The position numbers and the translations under genes were made by a program. 45,418 bases of DNA. Source: Burkholderiaceae bacterium (GTDB lineage: Bacteria > Pseudomonadota > Gammaproteobacteria > Burkholderiales > Burkholderiaceae). Shown here piece by piece: positions 8,392 through 15,913 of this stretch. The notes under the pieces were generated by a model that had not been told where the DNA came from, ran no database searches, and saw only the letters and a list, made by a program, of their open reading frames with translations. The stretch lies in NCBI GenBank assembly GCA_947472645.1, contig CANJBQ010000023.1, positions 1 through 45,418 on the forward strand, in the 5' to 3' direction. Within the stretch, counting starts at the first letter, position 1. Every line of letters starts with the position of its first letter.

Positions 8392-8451
8392 GTGGGGAAT
8401 TTGGGGGAAACAATCATTAAATAATACCGCTAATATATCCGTTATATAGAT

Positions 8452-8760
8452 ATGATCCAAAGCATAAACCCCATAAAAATCATTTTTTCTATCATATTGA
8501 TTCTTGTTAGCCAGGCTGCTCGTTCAGAAGTGTTGGGGCAAATGACTGCCATGGGGCAGGTTTATGTGATTACGTCTGAGGCCTGTAAAACGGCCGATGG
8601 AAAAATAGCCAATGGCTGGTTGCTTTCTTATTCATATAATGCCATTGGAGTCGCTACAAGAAGCTGTTATCAAAAATATAATGACAATATTTGGTTGTGG
8701 GAGTTTTCTGGAAGAGAGTATGTATTTCCATCCTCCTATTTTAAGTCGGCAAAATCTTAA
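8452..8760 (+). CDS. small exported protein, 102 residues
   Basis: The N-terminus is a signal peptide (hydrophobic residues 8-20, probable cleavage after SQAARS). The mature part of about 78 residues is aromatic-rich and has two cysteines (EACKT and RSCYQ), which could form one disulfide in the periplasm. It is divergent from the 45-residue gene. I do not recognise a family. Confidence 0.55.
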   Translation: MIQSINPIKIIFSIILILVSQAARSEVLGQMTAMGQVYVITSEACKTADGKIANGWLLSYSYNAIGVATRSCYQKYNDNIWLWEFSGREYVFPSSYFKSAKS

Positions 8761-8850
8761 CTGATCGCAAAGTAAGTTACGTTACCATCCTCTTAGTAAG
8801 AGTCCTGAGTTGTTACCAAGTCCAAAACCCTACCTTGTGTTTCGATGCTG

Positions 8851-9201
8851 TTAGCTAATTCGAGAGGGCTTTTTCGTAGCATCAGCGGCATTATCACCAG
8901 CATCTTGAGCCGGCTCTGAGGGGGAATTTTCCCCATCTTCGCTGATGGGTTTATCAGTGGGGGTTTCTACCATTTCTCCTGCTTCGATAGGAGTGGGGTT
9001 TTCCGGATCAGGGCTTGTTAGGTCTGTAGCCACGCCTGTATTCTGAAAGGGTTTGATCAAAGTAGGGTCATTTTCTTCCGCTCTAATCCAATACCTGGCG
9101 GCAGCGATGTTCGTAGTATAAAAACTAATTTTGTTTTCTTTTTCTACAGCATAGAATCGTTGACCATTAATTCTTAAATCGACAATCGAATAATCACTCA
9201 T
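8851..9201 (-). CDS. acidic hypothetical protein, 116 residues
   Basis: The first half (residues 1-50) looks like a compact strand-rich fold (SIVDLRINGQRFYAVE). The second half is disordered, acidic and Pro/Glu/Asp-rich. There is no signal peptide or membrane segment. It follows the gene at 9223-9642 by 21 bases on the same strand, so the two are probably one transcript. Unknown function. Confidence 0.55.
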   Translation of the reverse strand: MSDYSIVDLRINGQRFYAVEKENKISFYTTNIAAARYWIRAEENDPTLIKPFQNTGVATDLTSPDPENPTPIEAGEMVETPTDKPISEDGENSPSEPAQDAGDNAADATKKPSRIS

Positions 9202-9222
9202 AAGCGTTCGTTAGTTATAGGT

Positions 9223-9642
9223 TTATTTTGAGGGTGGGGTAACTGAGGGATTTATTATCTCAGGCTGTTTGGGGTATTGGGAGTTTTTGATAACGTCCCG
9301 AGCATTCCACGAACTGGTCATATCTCCCGTTGTCCCTGAAAAAACCATAAAAAGTAGCACCCCAAGGATTAGTACGAGTGGAATCAGTATTTTCAGAAAA
9401 CCGGCCCACTCAAAGCCTTTTCGAACATTTTCGCCAATCGGCGGGAGTTTGTTGACCTGGAACTTCTCAGGAAAACAAGAATCTACTAGTTGATTGGCTT
9501 CTTGAACAAAATGATAGTAAGCGGGGTCTTGACCATCATGATCAATGGTATCAACGGCTTTTTGGTAAAAATGACTTGCCGATTGCAGCGACTGGGCAAT
9601 TTTTAGGTATCTGTCACGCCGTGCAATTTGATCAGGATCCAT
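9223..9642 (-). CDS. hypothetical single-pass membrane protein, 139 residues
   Basis: The protein has a soluble helical N-terminal part (residues 1-75), one membrane helix (about 82-101, GFLKILIPLVLILGVLLFMV) and a short C-terminal part ending in Pro-rich sequence. The positive residues before the helix suggest a cytoplasmic N-terminus. A GAAGGG sequence precedes the ATG. It is the first gene of a likely pair with the acidic protein downstream. Unknown function. Confidence 0.6.
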   Translation of the reverse strand: MDPDQIARRDRYLKIAQSLQSASHFYQKAVDTIDHDGQDPAYYHFVQEANQLVDSCFPEKFQVNKLPPIGENVRKGFEWAGFLKILIPLVLILGVLLFMVFSGTTGDMTSSWNARDVIKNSQYPKQPEIINPSVTPPSK

Positions 9643-9732
9643 TCTTAGCCCTTCTTCAAGTTCAAAAATTTAATACAACTATTAATCCGTACCGCTTTAT
9701 ACGAGGTATGATTTCATTATATAATTTATAGC

Positions 9733-10149
9733 ATGAAAATGCTATATAGACTCATCTTAAGCTTATTTTTACTGTTAGCCGGCCGATCTTGGGGATTGGA
9801 ATTTGAAAATGACAAAATCAAGGTATGGGAGAATCAGGATTACACCTCTTACATTTATAATTCTTCGATTATCAATCTACCCCCGGAGTGGAAGAAAGTC
9901 TGGGTGTTAAAGAACTTTAAATCTAAGAGTTCTGAAAAGCCTCTTCGTGTTCAATCAAAGCGTTCTAATTTTGTTTTTGATTGTCTTGGCGAGACATACT
10001 ATACTTTGGCAAGTTTTAATTATTCGGAACAAGACGCATTAAGTAAGCCGATTTTGCAAACAAATAGCGGTTTTAATCCCAAAGAAATACCGGTGGAGTC
10101 TTCAGAGGAAATGAAATTAATTTTTAATAGGGTTTGTCGAGGAAAATGA
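9733..10149 (+). CDS. exported hypothetical protein translationally coupled to PilZ copy 2
   Basis: The 138-residue product has a signal peptide (MKMLYRLILSLFLLLAGRSWG) and a mature part of about 117 residues with two cysteines (FDCLGE and RVCRGK). Its TGA overlaps the ATG of the PilZ gene (ATGA), so the two are coupled. An exported protein next to a c-di-GMP receptor could be a sensor or effector partner, but that is inference. No family recognised. Confidence 0.65.
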   Translation: MKMLYRLILSLFLLLAGRSWGLEFENDKIKVWENQDYTSYIYNSSIINLPPEWKKVWVLKNFKSKSSEKPLRVQSKRSNFVFDCLGETYYTLASFNYSEQDALSKPILQTNSGFNPKEIPVESSEEMKLIFNRVCRGK

Positions 10150-10919
10150 ATCTACAAATTTACATGCCTGAGATTTCAAAAAAAATCCCCCAGGGCTCTT
10201 TGGTGGAGCCAAAGTATGTTTTTAGAATTTTAGATCGGGAATTTCAAAAACATCCAGCGGTGGCAATTTTTGGTCTGGAAAACTGGTTAACTCCAGCAAC
10301 TGCACTAGCAATGCATATAGACCCTAATTTAGGGATATTCCTCAAGCCTGAGCAAATTCCGTTAAACACGCTGGCACAAATGATTGATACCCACAAAATT
10401 ATCGTGCTATGTTCGGAGAATGGGAAATTCCAATTTACGGCTAAAGATATCAAAATCGATGCCAACGGGATTATCTGTTTTCCCGTGCCGACCGATTTAA
10501 TTGCTATACAACGGCGAGATGGTTTTCGTGCCGCCCCTCCGGTAGACGAGTCATTTAAGCTGATTGTTGGCCTAGGGGCTGGGCAGGAGTTGTTAACGAA
10601 TGTTGTGGACGTGAGTAGAAACGGTCTGCAATTGGACATGCGCGCAGGAGCAACGGACGTTAGCGTTGGTAATTACTGGCATACCTGTTATTTTGAAAGA
10701 TTATCGTCTAGCTCCCCCACATTTGATTTACAAATTATGCACTTTTATTCGGGTAATGATATTGCTAGGGTGCGAGTTGGTTGTAATTTATATCAACCAA
10801 AACCGCAAACAATCAAAGATTTTGAAAATATGGTCGACACCATCGTTAAAGCTAGAGCCATGTCGAATATGAAAAAGTGGTATCTAGATTTGGCATGGTG
10901 GAAGGGGCAGTATTCCTAA
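10146..10919 (+). CDS. YcgR-like PilZ-domain c-di-GMP receptor (copy 2)
   Basis: The 257-residue paralogue of the protein at 3259-4020 has the same two-domain layout and near-identical blocks, such as MIDTxKI, RRDGFR and a shared C-terminal KKWYLDL. The c-di-GMP motifs are RDGFR and DVSRNG, with Asp where copy 1 has Asn. I chose ATG at 10146 because GAGGA lies just upstream and it overlaps the previous stop; a TTG at 10134 is the alternative. The probable role is c-di-GMP control of motility (family knowledge plus context). Confidence 0.85.
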   Translation: MNLQIYMPEISKKIPQGSLVEPKYVFRILDREFQKHPAVAIFGLENWLTPATALAMHIDPNLGIFLKPEQIPLNTLAQMIDTHKIIVLCSENGKFQFTAKDIKIDANGIICFPVPTDLIAIQRRDGFRAAPPVDESFKLIVGLGAGQELLTNVVDVSRNGLQLDMRAGATDVSVGNYWHTCYFERLSSSSPTFDLQIMHFYSGNDIARVRVGCNLYQPKPQTIKDFENMVDTIVKARAMSNMKKWYLDLAWWKGQYS

Positions 10920-11093
10920 GGTTTTGCTGGCGACCCATTAAGTTCGCTTAAAAATGATGGCTCTCTTGCAGTGGGTTTTAATTATTGGATTTGGTAATGT
11001 ACCTACTGCATGCCACAAAATGGGCTGAAATGCCAAAATTCCATCTAAAAAGGAGAATTTCATATTAAAATCAATCATTAAAATGAAATTAAT

Positions 11094-11900
11094 ATGAGTC
11101 ATCTTTTGTCACAATTGGCGAGTTTAACTTTCGGTCAAATGATCCTCGTCGGATGCTGTATTTTGCTCGCCTTTTTTTTTGCAGCGCTTGTTTGGCAGAC
11201 TTTCCGTATCCCTAGATGGAAAAAGCCTCAGAAAACCATTAATCCTGAACAGGAGTTTGTGCGCAAAGATCCTGTTTTAAGTCATACGCTGAATAAAGCT
11301 GAAAAATTAGAGGGTCTTTTGCAAGAGGATATTGACAACCTGAAGAAAGACTTGGATCAAGAGAGGGAAAGTGTCACCCTGGCCGTTCAGGCCTTAAAAA
11401 ATATCGCCTTGGAGAAAAAATTTCCTCAAACTTTATTTCAGATCTATTCGGAGATGAAAGCTTTTCCAAAAAAGAATCAAGAGGCCCAACAAGTCGATAT
11501 GGAATGGCATCGCAAAGTAGGTATTTCGGATTTAGAGGTGGTTCCTATTATTGGTAAAAATGGTCTGTCGATTACCTTTGTATTACTACGGCATGTTTAT
11601 CGCTTAGAGGCAATTCTCCACCATTATGCTAGGATTCATTTTGTGGAGCTCTCCTTATTGGATTCAAATCATGCAAAGCTGATGGTAGCGCGTGTAAAGC
11701 CGGATCAGAGTTTGGGTCGAGTTGCTACTGAAAACGCTGTGATGGAAATGAGTAACGGCGAATGGATTGACGACATGATTGCATGTCGTTTATTAATGGA
11801 CCGTCGCCAATCTGAATTGAGTTTAATAGCCGGTCACCATGAAGTAGAGCAATTAAAAAGTAAATTTAAATTTCAATCCTCTTTTAAAAAGAAATCCTAG
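11094..11900 (+). CDS. membrane-anchored coiled-coil protein, first gene of the Pil-Chp-like operon
   Basis: The 268-residue protein has one N-terminal membrane helix (about residues 15-36) and a coiled coil (about 65-105). A globular part of about 150 residues follows and ends in a basic tail. I recognise no domain. It stands 41 bases ahead of the PDZ protein, and the following four genes are tightly spaced, so it probably starts the operon. A role as a membrane adaptor for the downstream chemosensory-like proteins is only inference. Confidence 0.65.
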   Translation: MSHLLSQLASLTFGQMILVGCCILLAFFFAALVWQTFRIPRWKKPQKTINPEQEFVRKDPVLSHTLNKAEKLEGLLQEDIDNLKKDLDQERESVTLAVQALKNIALEKKFPQTLFQIYSEMKAFPKKNQEAQQVDMEWHRKVGISDLEVVPIIGKNGLSITFVLLRHVYRLEAILHHYARIHFVELSLLDSNHAKLMVARVKPDQSLGRVATENAVMEMSNGEWIDDMIACRLLMDRRQSELSLIAGHHEVEQLKSKFKFQSSFKKKS

Positions 11901-11941
11901 TGGGTGATCAACTAGCTGTAGTGCGAAGTTAAAGGAAAAAT

Positions 11942-13066
11942 ATGGCGCTTAGTGTACCTGGAATGAGTAAAATCGAAGAAATCCTGAAAAAAGTTTCAGC
12001 AAAAATAGAGTCTTCAGTCACCAATGACGTCGAGCCAACATCCCAACCCTTAGATTGGATGAGTAGGTTAAAAACATCTATTTCTTTTAAATTGATGCTA
12101 CTGGCAGGCTTTTTCCTGATGATCGCTCTGTTATTTTTATTGTCCTCAAGTTTTCGTTTAGTCAATGCTGTAGCAGAATATAACAAGGTAGAACTCATTG
12201 CGCCGAAGTTGGAGGATTATTTGCCGAGTGTCAATTTAGATGAAAAGGGGACAAACCTTGCATCTAACGAGCAAGTTCTGAGTGACAAAGAAGAGGCAGC
12301 CAATGCTGATTCGAAAAAAACTTTTGAAGTAGAGAAAGACATGGCAATTGATAAAGCCTTCGAGTTTTTAGCAAAGTTCGAGAATAGAAAATCGCAAAAG
12401 ACGCTCATGTCCATTCGGCCTGTGATTTCAAATATTCAACGATCTTCCGCAGCGGAAGATGCTGGCGTGCAGATTGGTGACATGATATTGAAAATCAATG
12501 GGGCGCCCATTGAATCTGTTTATGGGTATTATTTAGCAACTACCGATAAGCCTAGCATGGAACTTTCTTTAGATATTGACCGGAAAGGTAAAGTCAGCTC
12601 GATTAAACTCATATCGAATACTAATCTTCCTTTAAGCTCGAATAATGTCGGCATTAGCTTTGTCTTGCCTAATGGCATAGGGTACGTTACTCAGGAAGAT
12701 GTGAAGAAATTATCTACGGAATATAAAGAGAGCTTTCTCAGTACCATTCCCTTAGACCGACAAAAGCTCTTTGCGAATAACCTCATGAGAATGACCCAAA
12801 AAATTAGCAATGAGAGTCAGATTTTAACCACGACGAGTACACCATCTAATTATCCTATTGCTAAATTAAAGACTCCTGCATTTTTAGATTGGCAACACCA
12901 AAAATTCATGGAGATTATTGATCGGTTTTATAATCAGCGAAGAGAGAAAGAGAGCCATATTATGGCCACCTTAAGCTCTTTAGGTGATGCTCTGACGGCG
13001 CTAGCCGCTGCAGCGATAGTTTCAATTTGTGCGGTGATGTATTTTGTCTTCTTTTCTAAAAAATAA
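11942..13066 (+). CDS. two-helix membrane protein with a PDZ domain
   Basis: The 374-residue protein has an N-terminal cytoplasmic segment, a membrane helix (about 43-65), a large domain containing a PDZ fold (about 150-235; the SAAEDAGVQIGDMILKING stretch is the typical ligand-loop and strand pattern) and a C-terminal membrane helix (about 350-370). With both ends inside, the PDZ part lies in the periplasm. PDZ domains bind C-terminal tails or loops; here no protease domain is attached. It sits seven bases before the CheW-like gene. GspC-like scaffolds are a loose comparison only. Confidence 0.7.
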   Translation: MALSVPGMSKIEEILKKVSAKIESSVTNDVEPTSQPLDWMSRLKTSISFKLMLLAGFFLMIALLFLLSSSFRLVNAVAEYNKVELIAPKLEDYLPSVNLDEKGTNLASNEQVLSDKEEAANADSKKTFEVEKDMAIDKAFEFLAKFENRKSQKTLMSIRPVISNIQRSSAAEDAGVQIGDMILKINGAPIESVYGYYLATTDKPSMELSLDIDRKGKVSSIKLISNTNLPLSSNNVGISFVLPNGIGYVTQEDVKKLSTEYKESFLSTIPLDRQKLFANNLMRMTQKISNESQILTTTSTPSNYPIAKLKTPAFLDWQHQKFMEIIDRFYNQRREKESHIMATLSSLGDALTALAAAAIVSICAVMYFVFFSKK

Positions 13067-13073
13067 TTGAACC

Positions 13074-13508
13074 ATGGCACTTCAAGACTCTTTTTATATT
13101 GGTTTTGAATTGGCCAATGAGCATTATGTCCTTCCAGCGAAGTTGGTGTTTCAGGTGTTTCATCATGCACGGCACGCCTCCCCCTCCGCAGTATTAAATG
13201 TGGATGAATTAATTGTTTTTGAAGGGCAACCCTACTACCTAAGACAGGCTGAAAAATTGTTCCGTATTCAAGGGAATTCTCTTGGGGAAGTCCAGAAGCC
13301 AACCAGCCAAGACAAGGAAGCATCTTGGGTGATTGTGTTGAAAAAAGTATCCACAGATCATCCGAGTGCTCAAAAAGGCTTTGGGTTTCGGGTGCATCGT
13401 GTAACCCCCCCTTTTGAATGTAAACAAGACGACCCTACCAACGAAGTCAATACGCTTGACTACGCTGGAATTTCTTATCAATGCTTAAAATTGCAAGAGC
13501 AAGCGTGA
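13074..13508 (+). CDS. CheW/PilI-like coupling protein
   Basis: The 144-residue protein has the CheW pattern at low similarity: FYIGFELANEHYVLPA at the start (the family 'fxLxxxxYxlPxxxV' pattern), a central variable part, and a later strand pair containing KGFGFRVHRVTPPFE that corresponds to the second CheW subdomain. It has about the usual length. CheW proteins bridge receptors to CheA. The position, before a PilJ-like and a CheA-like gene, is that of pilI in the Pil-Chp system. The assignment rests on context as much as on sequence. Confidence 0.6.
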   Translation: MALQDSFYIGFELANEHYVLPAKLVFQVFHHARHASPSAVLNVDELIVFEGQPYYLRQAEKLFRIQGNSLGEVQKPTSQDKEASWVIVLKKVSTDHPSAQKGFGFRVHRVTPPFECKQDDPTNEVNTLDYAGISYQCLKLQEQA

Positions 13509-13558
13509 TGAAGCAATGGATTCGATTCGCATCATGGACTCAACGTAGAGGAGCATTT

Positions 13559-15913
13559 ATGAAGTTGTCGATCAAGCAATTATTGATTGGGGCCCTAGTA
13601 ATTGGTTTATTGGCTTTCGTCCTCCACGTTTTTCTAACCACAGGAAAAAAGATCGCCTCACCAGCGGCGCAGATGGAAGAAAAAAAACCGACTAGTTCAC
13701 CACAAGAAAAAGCGGAGCTCAAAGCACTGCCAGATCAAAAGGGGGCTGATGCAGCTAAAGTTGTGGTCATCGTGAGTAGTTTACAAGGCACCTTATCCGG
13801 CAAGCGACCGCTGAATGCGGCCCTTTTTAAGTCACTAGATCAATCGAGTGCAGGTTTGAGCGAGACATTAAAGTCTTATAATTTAGATAGTGTGAAAGAG
13901 ATTCGTAGCATCAAGAATCAAACGGATGTCTTGATGCTTGCTATGGTCATTAATCAAGCGCTCAAGAAAATCTCCGATACGAGTAGCAGTTTGCAAAACC
14001 TTGGTTCTTTGACACCCTCGTCGAATTCATTTACTGCGACGAATTCATTTTTGGATTTACAGAGGATTCAGAAAGATTCGATTCTGCGCAAAATGGCAGA
14101 AGCGATGCAGGCTTACGCCAAAAACATTGATGCGGTTCAAAAAAATGTCTTGGATAAGGAGTCCTTGGCGAATCTGCAACAATCACTGGCCTTGGGTGTT
14201 GAACAAATGGACATCTTAGAGGGAAAATCGGGCACATTTAACGCACAAACGAAAGACGTGCTAGAGAATTTGCGTCAGACGCCATGGTCAGGTAAGGCGG
14301 CGATAATTAGCAAAGATGTGCTGATCTTCCAAGAGCAATTCAATCTCCTTAAAAAAATCCTCGCTGACAGTGAAGCATTGAAGACCGCTTCAGAAAATCC
14401 GGATCCGTCTTCTATTGTCAAAACCAAGCTGGCTCTTGACCCTAAAGCGCCCGGGGATCAAAGTGTAAAAACTCAAAATAGCGCAGGGGTAGATTATCAA
14501 AAGATCGCGAACGTGTTGACCCTCGTATCCAATGAACTAGCGACCCCGAAGAGTTATTCCAATCAGGTTTTCCCCAATATGAATAAATGGAAAGCGCAGC
14601 TTGATGAGGCCTTAGAAAGTACCTCTCAAGAAGTAGAGCAACCATTAGTAGCCAGCCCGATGCCACTAAAAAATCAAGAAGATCTTCTGTTGCTCGCAAG
14701 GAGAATACAGACATCGTTGACGACGCTGTCCAACTTGGACAAGCCCATCGCGAATGCGGTAGCACAGGCAAGTACGGCTGCGATTATGACGGCACCGAAT
14801 GCCTTGCTGGATATTAAGAGGATTCCCGTAGAGTCACCGCTGCGCACGCTTGCGATCAGTTTTGATGAGTTTCAAAAAGCGAATTTAGCTTGGCAAAAAA
14901 ACATTCTTGATCTTTCAGCGAGTGCCGGTGTGATTCAAGCACTGAGCCAGACCCTAGAACAAATTAGTGCTTTGGAAGATACGGTTTCAGGACAACCGCC
15001 TGCAGTCATTGAAGTGCTGGGTAAGATTCGCCAAATTACCTGGCAGGTTCGGGCTGAGGAATCTAAAACGAGTCTGGCCTCACTCAAAGATCAATTTGAG
15101 TTTTTGCGCTTGCAGCTCAAGAATACGGAAAAGATCGCTGATGCTGCCCGTATTGAAAAGAATTCGACATCTTATGCGGGGCTCTTGTCGTCCCCGCTTT
15201 TCAGCTGGATGCCTATATTGCTGGAGGCGATCTCCTTATTGCTAGTGACTGTAGCCTTATTTAAGTCGTCAACCGCTGTAGTGGAAATGGAAAACGCCAT
15301 TCAACCGGTCAGCGTGTCGATCCAAGATGATCTTGAAAAAAGAACGCCCTACTTACAGATGCCAAGAGAAGTTAAGCAAAGTGAATTAGTGCCTGAATTG
15401 AATGAAAAGATTCAAGTCTTAGAGAAAAAATTTATTCAGTCCTATAAATCTAGTGAAAAAATCATGAGTTATACCCAAGAGCTCATGAGTAAAGTCAACG
15501 ATCTAAGAACCGTCAACATGGCAAGCCCAAGTACTTCCTTATACGTTCACTTGGATGTTCGGGAGCCTCTCGAAGAGATTGATGCTGCGATTATCTCGTT
15601 GAAGCAAATTGGTATCCGACTATTTATGTCTATTTTAGAAAATCACTCTACACGTCAACTGGCTGATGAGACCGAAGAGATGAATACGTTAGTGGAGAAG
15701 ACGGAAATAGCTTTTGTCGCCATCAAAGCACTCGTTGACCAAATTAATGAAAAAGCTTTACCGAAGAGACAGACCAGTGATCAGGCAGGCATGGACCTCA
15801 TTGACCTAGATGTCAGTCTTGTGCTGAAAGAAGTGAAGTTGTGGCAAAACGACTTAACAGAACTCAATCAGACCATCATGACGCTCAATGAATTGGTGGG
15901 GAAATATGTCTGA
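13559..15913 (+). CDS. PilJ-like receptor with degenerate signalling domain
   Basis: The 784-residue protein has an N-terminal membrane helix (about 5-24), a periplasmic helical region, a second helix (about 550-572) and a cytoplasmic coiled coil. The periplasmic region holds a tandem duplication: a block starting SFLDLQRIQKDSILRKMAEA resembles a later one starting NALLDIKRIPVESPLRTLA. The cytoplasmic part keeps a piece resembling the C-terminal arm of an MCP hairpin (QLADETEEMNTLVEKT, compare VADEVRxLAERS), but the conserved tip sequence (normally ALNAAIEAARAGE) is not recognisable. I chose ATG at 13559 because GAGGAG lies five bases upstream; ATG at 13508 overlaps the previous stop. Confidence 0.6.
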   Translation: MKLSIKQLLIGALVIGLLAFVLHVFLTTGKKIASPAAQMEEKKPTSSPQEKAELKALPDQKGADAAKVVVIVSSLQGTLSGKRPLNAALFKSLDQSSAGLSETLKSYNLDSVKEIRSIKNQTDVLMLAMVINQALKKISDTSSSLQNLGSLTPSSNSFTATNSFLDLQRIQKDSILRKMAEAMQAYAKNIDAVQKNVLDKESLANLQQSLALGVEQMDILEGKSGTFNAQTKDVLENLRQTPWSGKAAIISKDVLIFQEQFNLLKKILADSEALKTASENPDPSSIVKTKLALDPKAPGDQSVKTQNSAGVDYQKIANVLTLVSNELATPKSYSNQVFPNMNKWKAQLDEALESTSQEVEQPLVASPMPLKNQEDLLLLARRIQTSLTTLSNLDKPIANAVAQASTAAIMTAPNALLDIKRIPVESPLRTLAISFDEFQKANLAWQKNILDLSASAGVIQALSQTLEQISALEDTVSGQPPAVIEVLGKIRQITWQVRAEESKTSLASLKDQFEFLRLQLKNTEKIADAARIEKNSTSYAGLLSSPLFSWMPILLEAISLLLVTVALFKSSTAVVEMENAIQPVSVSIQDDLEKRTPYLQMPREVKQSELVPELNEKIQVLEKKFIQSYKSSEKIMSYTQELMSKVNDLRTVNMASPSTSLYVHLDVREPLEEIDAAIISLKQIGIRLFMSILENHSTRQLADETEEMNTLVEKTEIAFVAIKALVDQINEKALPKRQTSDQAGMDLIDLDVSLVLKEVKLWQNDLTELNQTIMTLNELVGKYV

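Noticed and set aside
10940..10990. Possible sigma-54 promoter (TGGCTCTCTTGCA) before the chemosensory-like operon.
   Set aside because: The GG to GC spacing is three bases too short for sigma-54.
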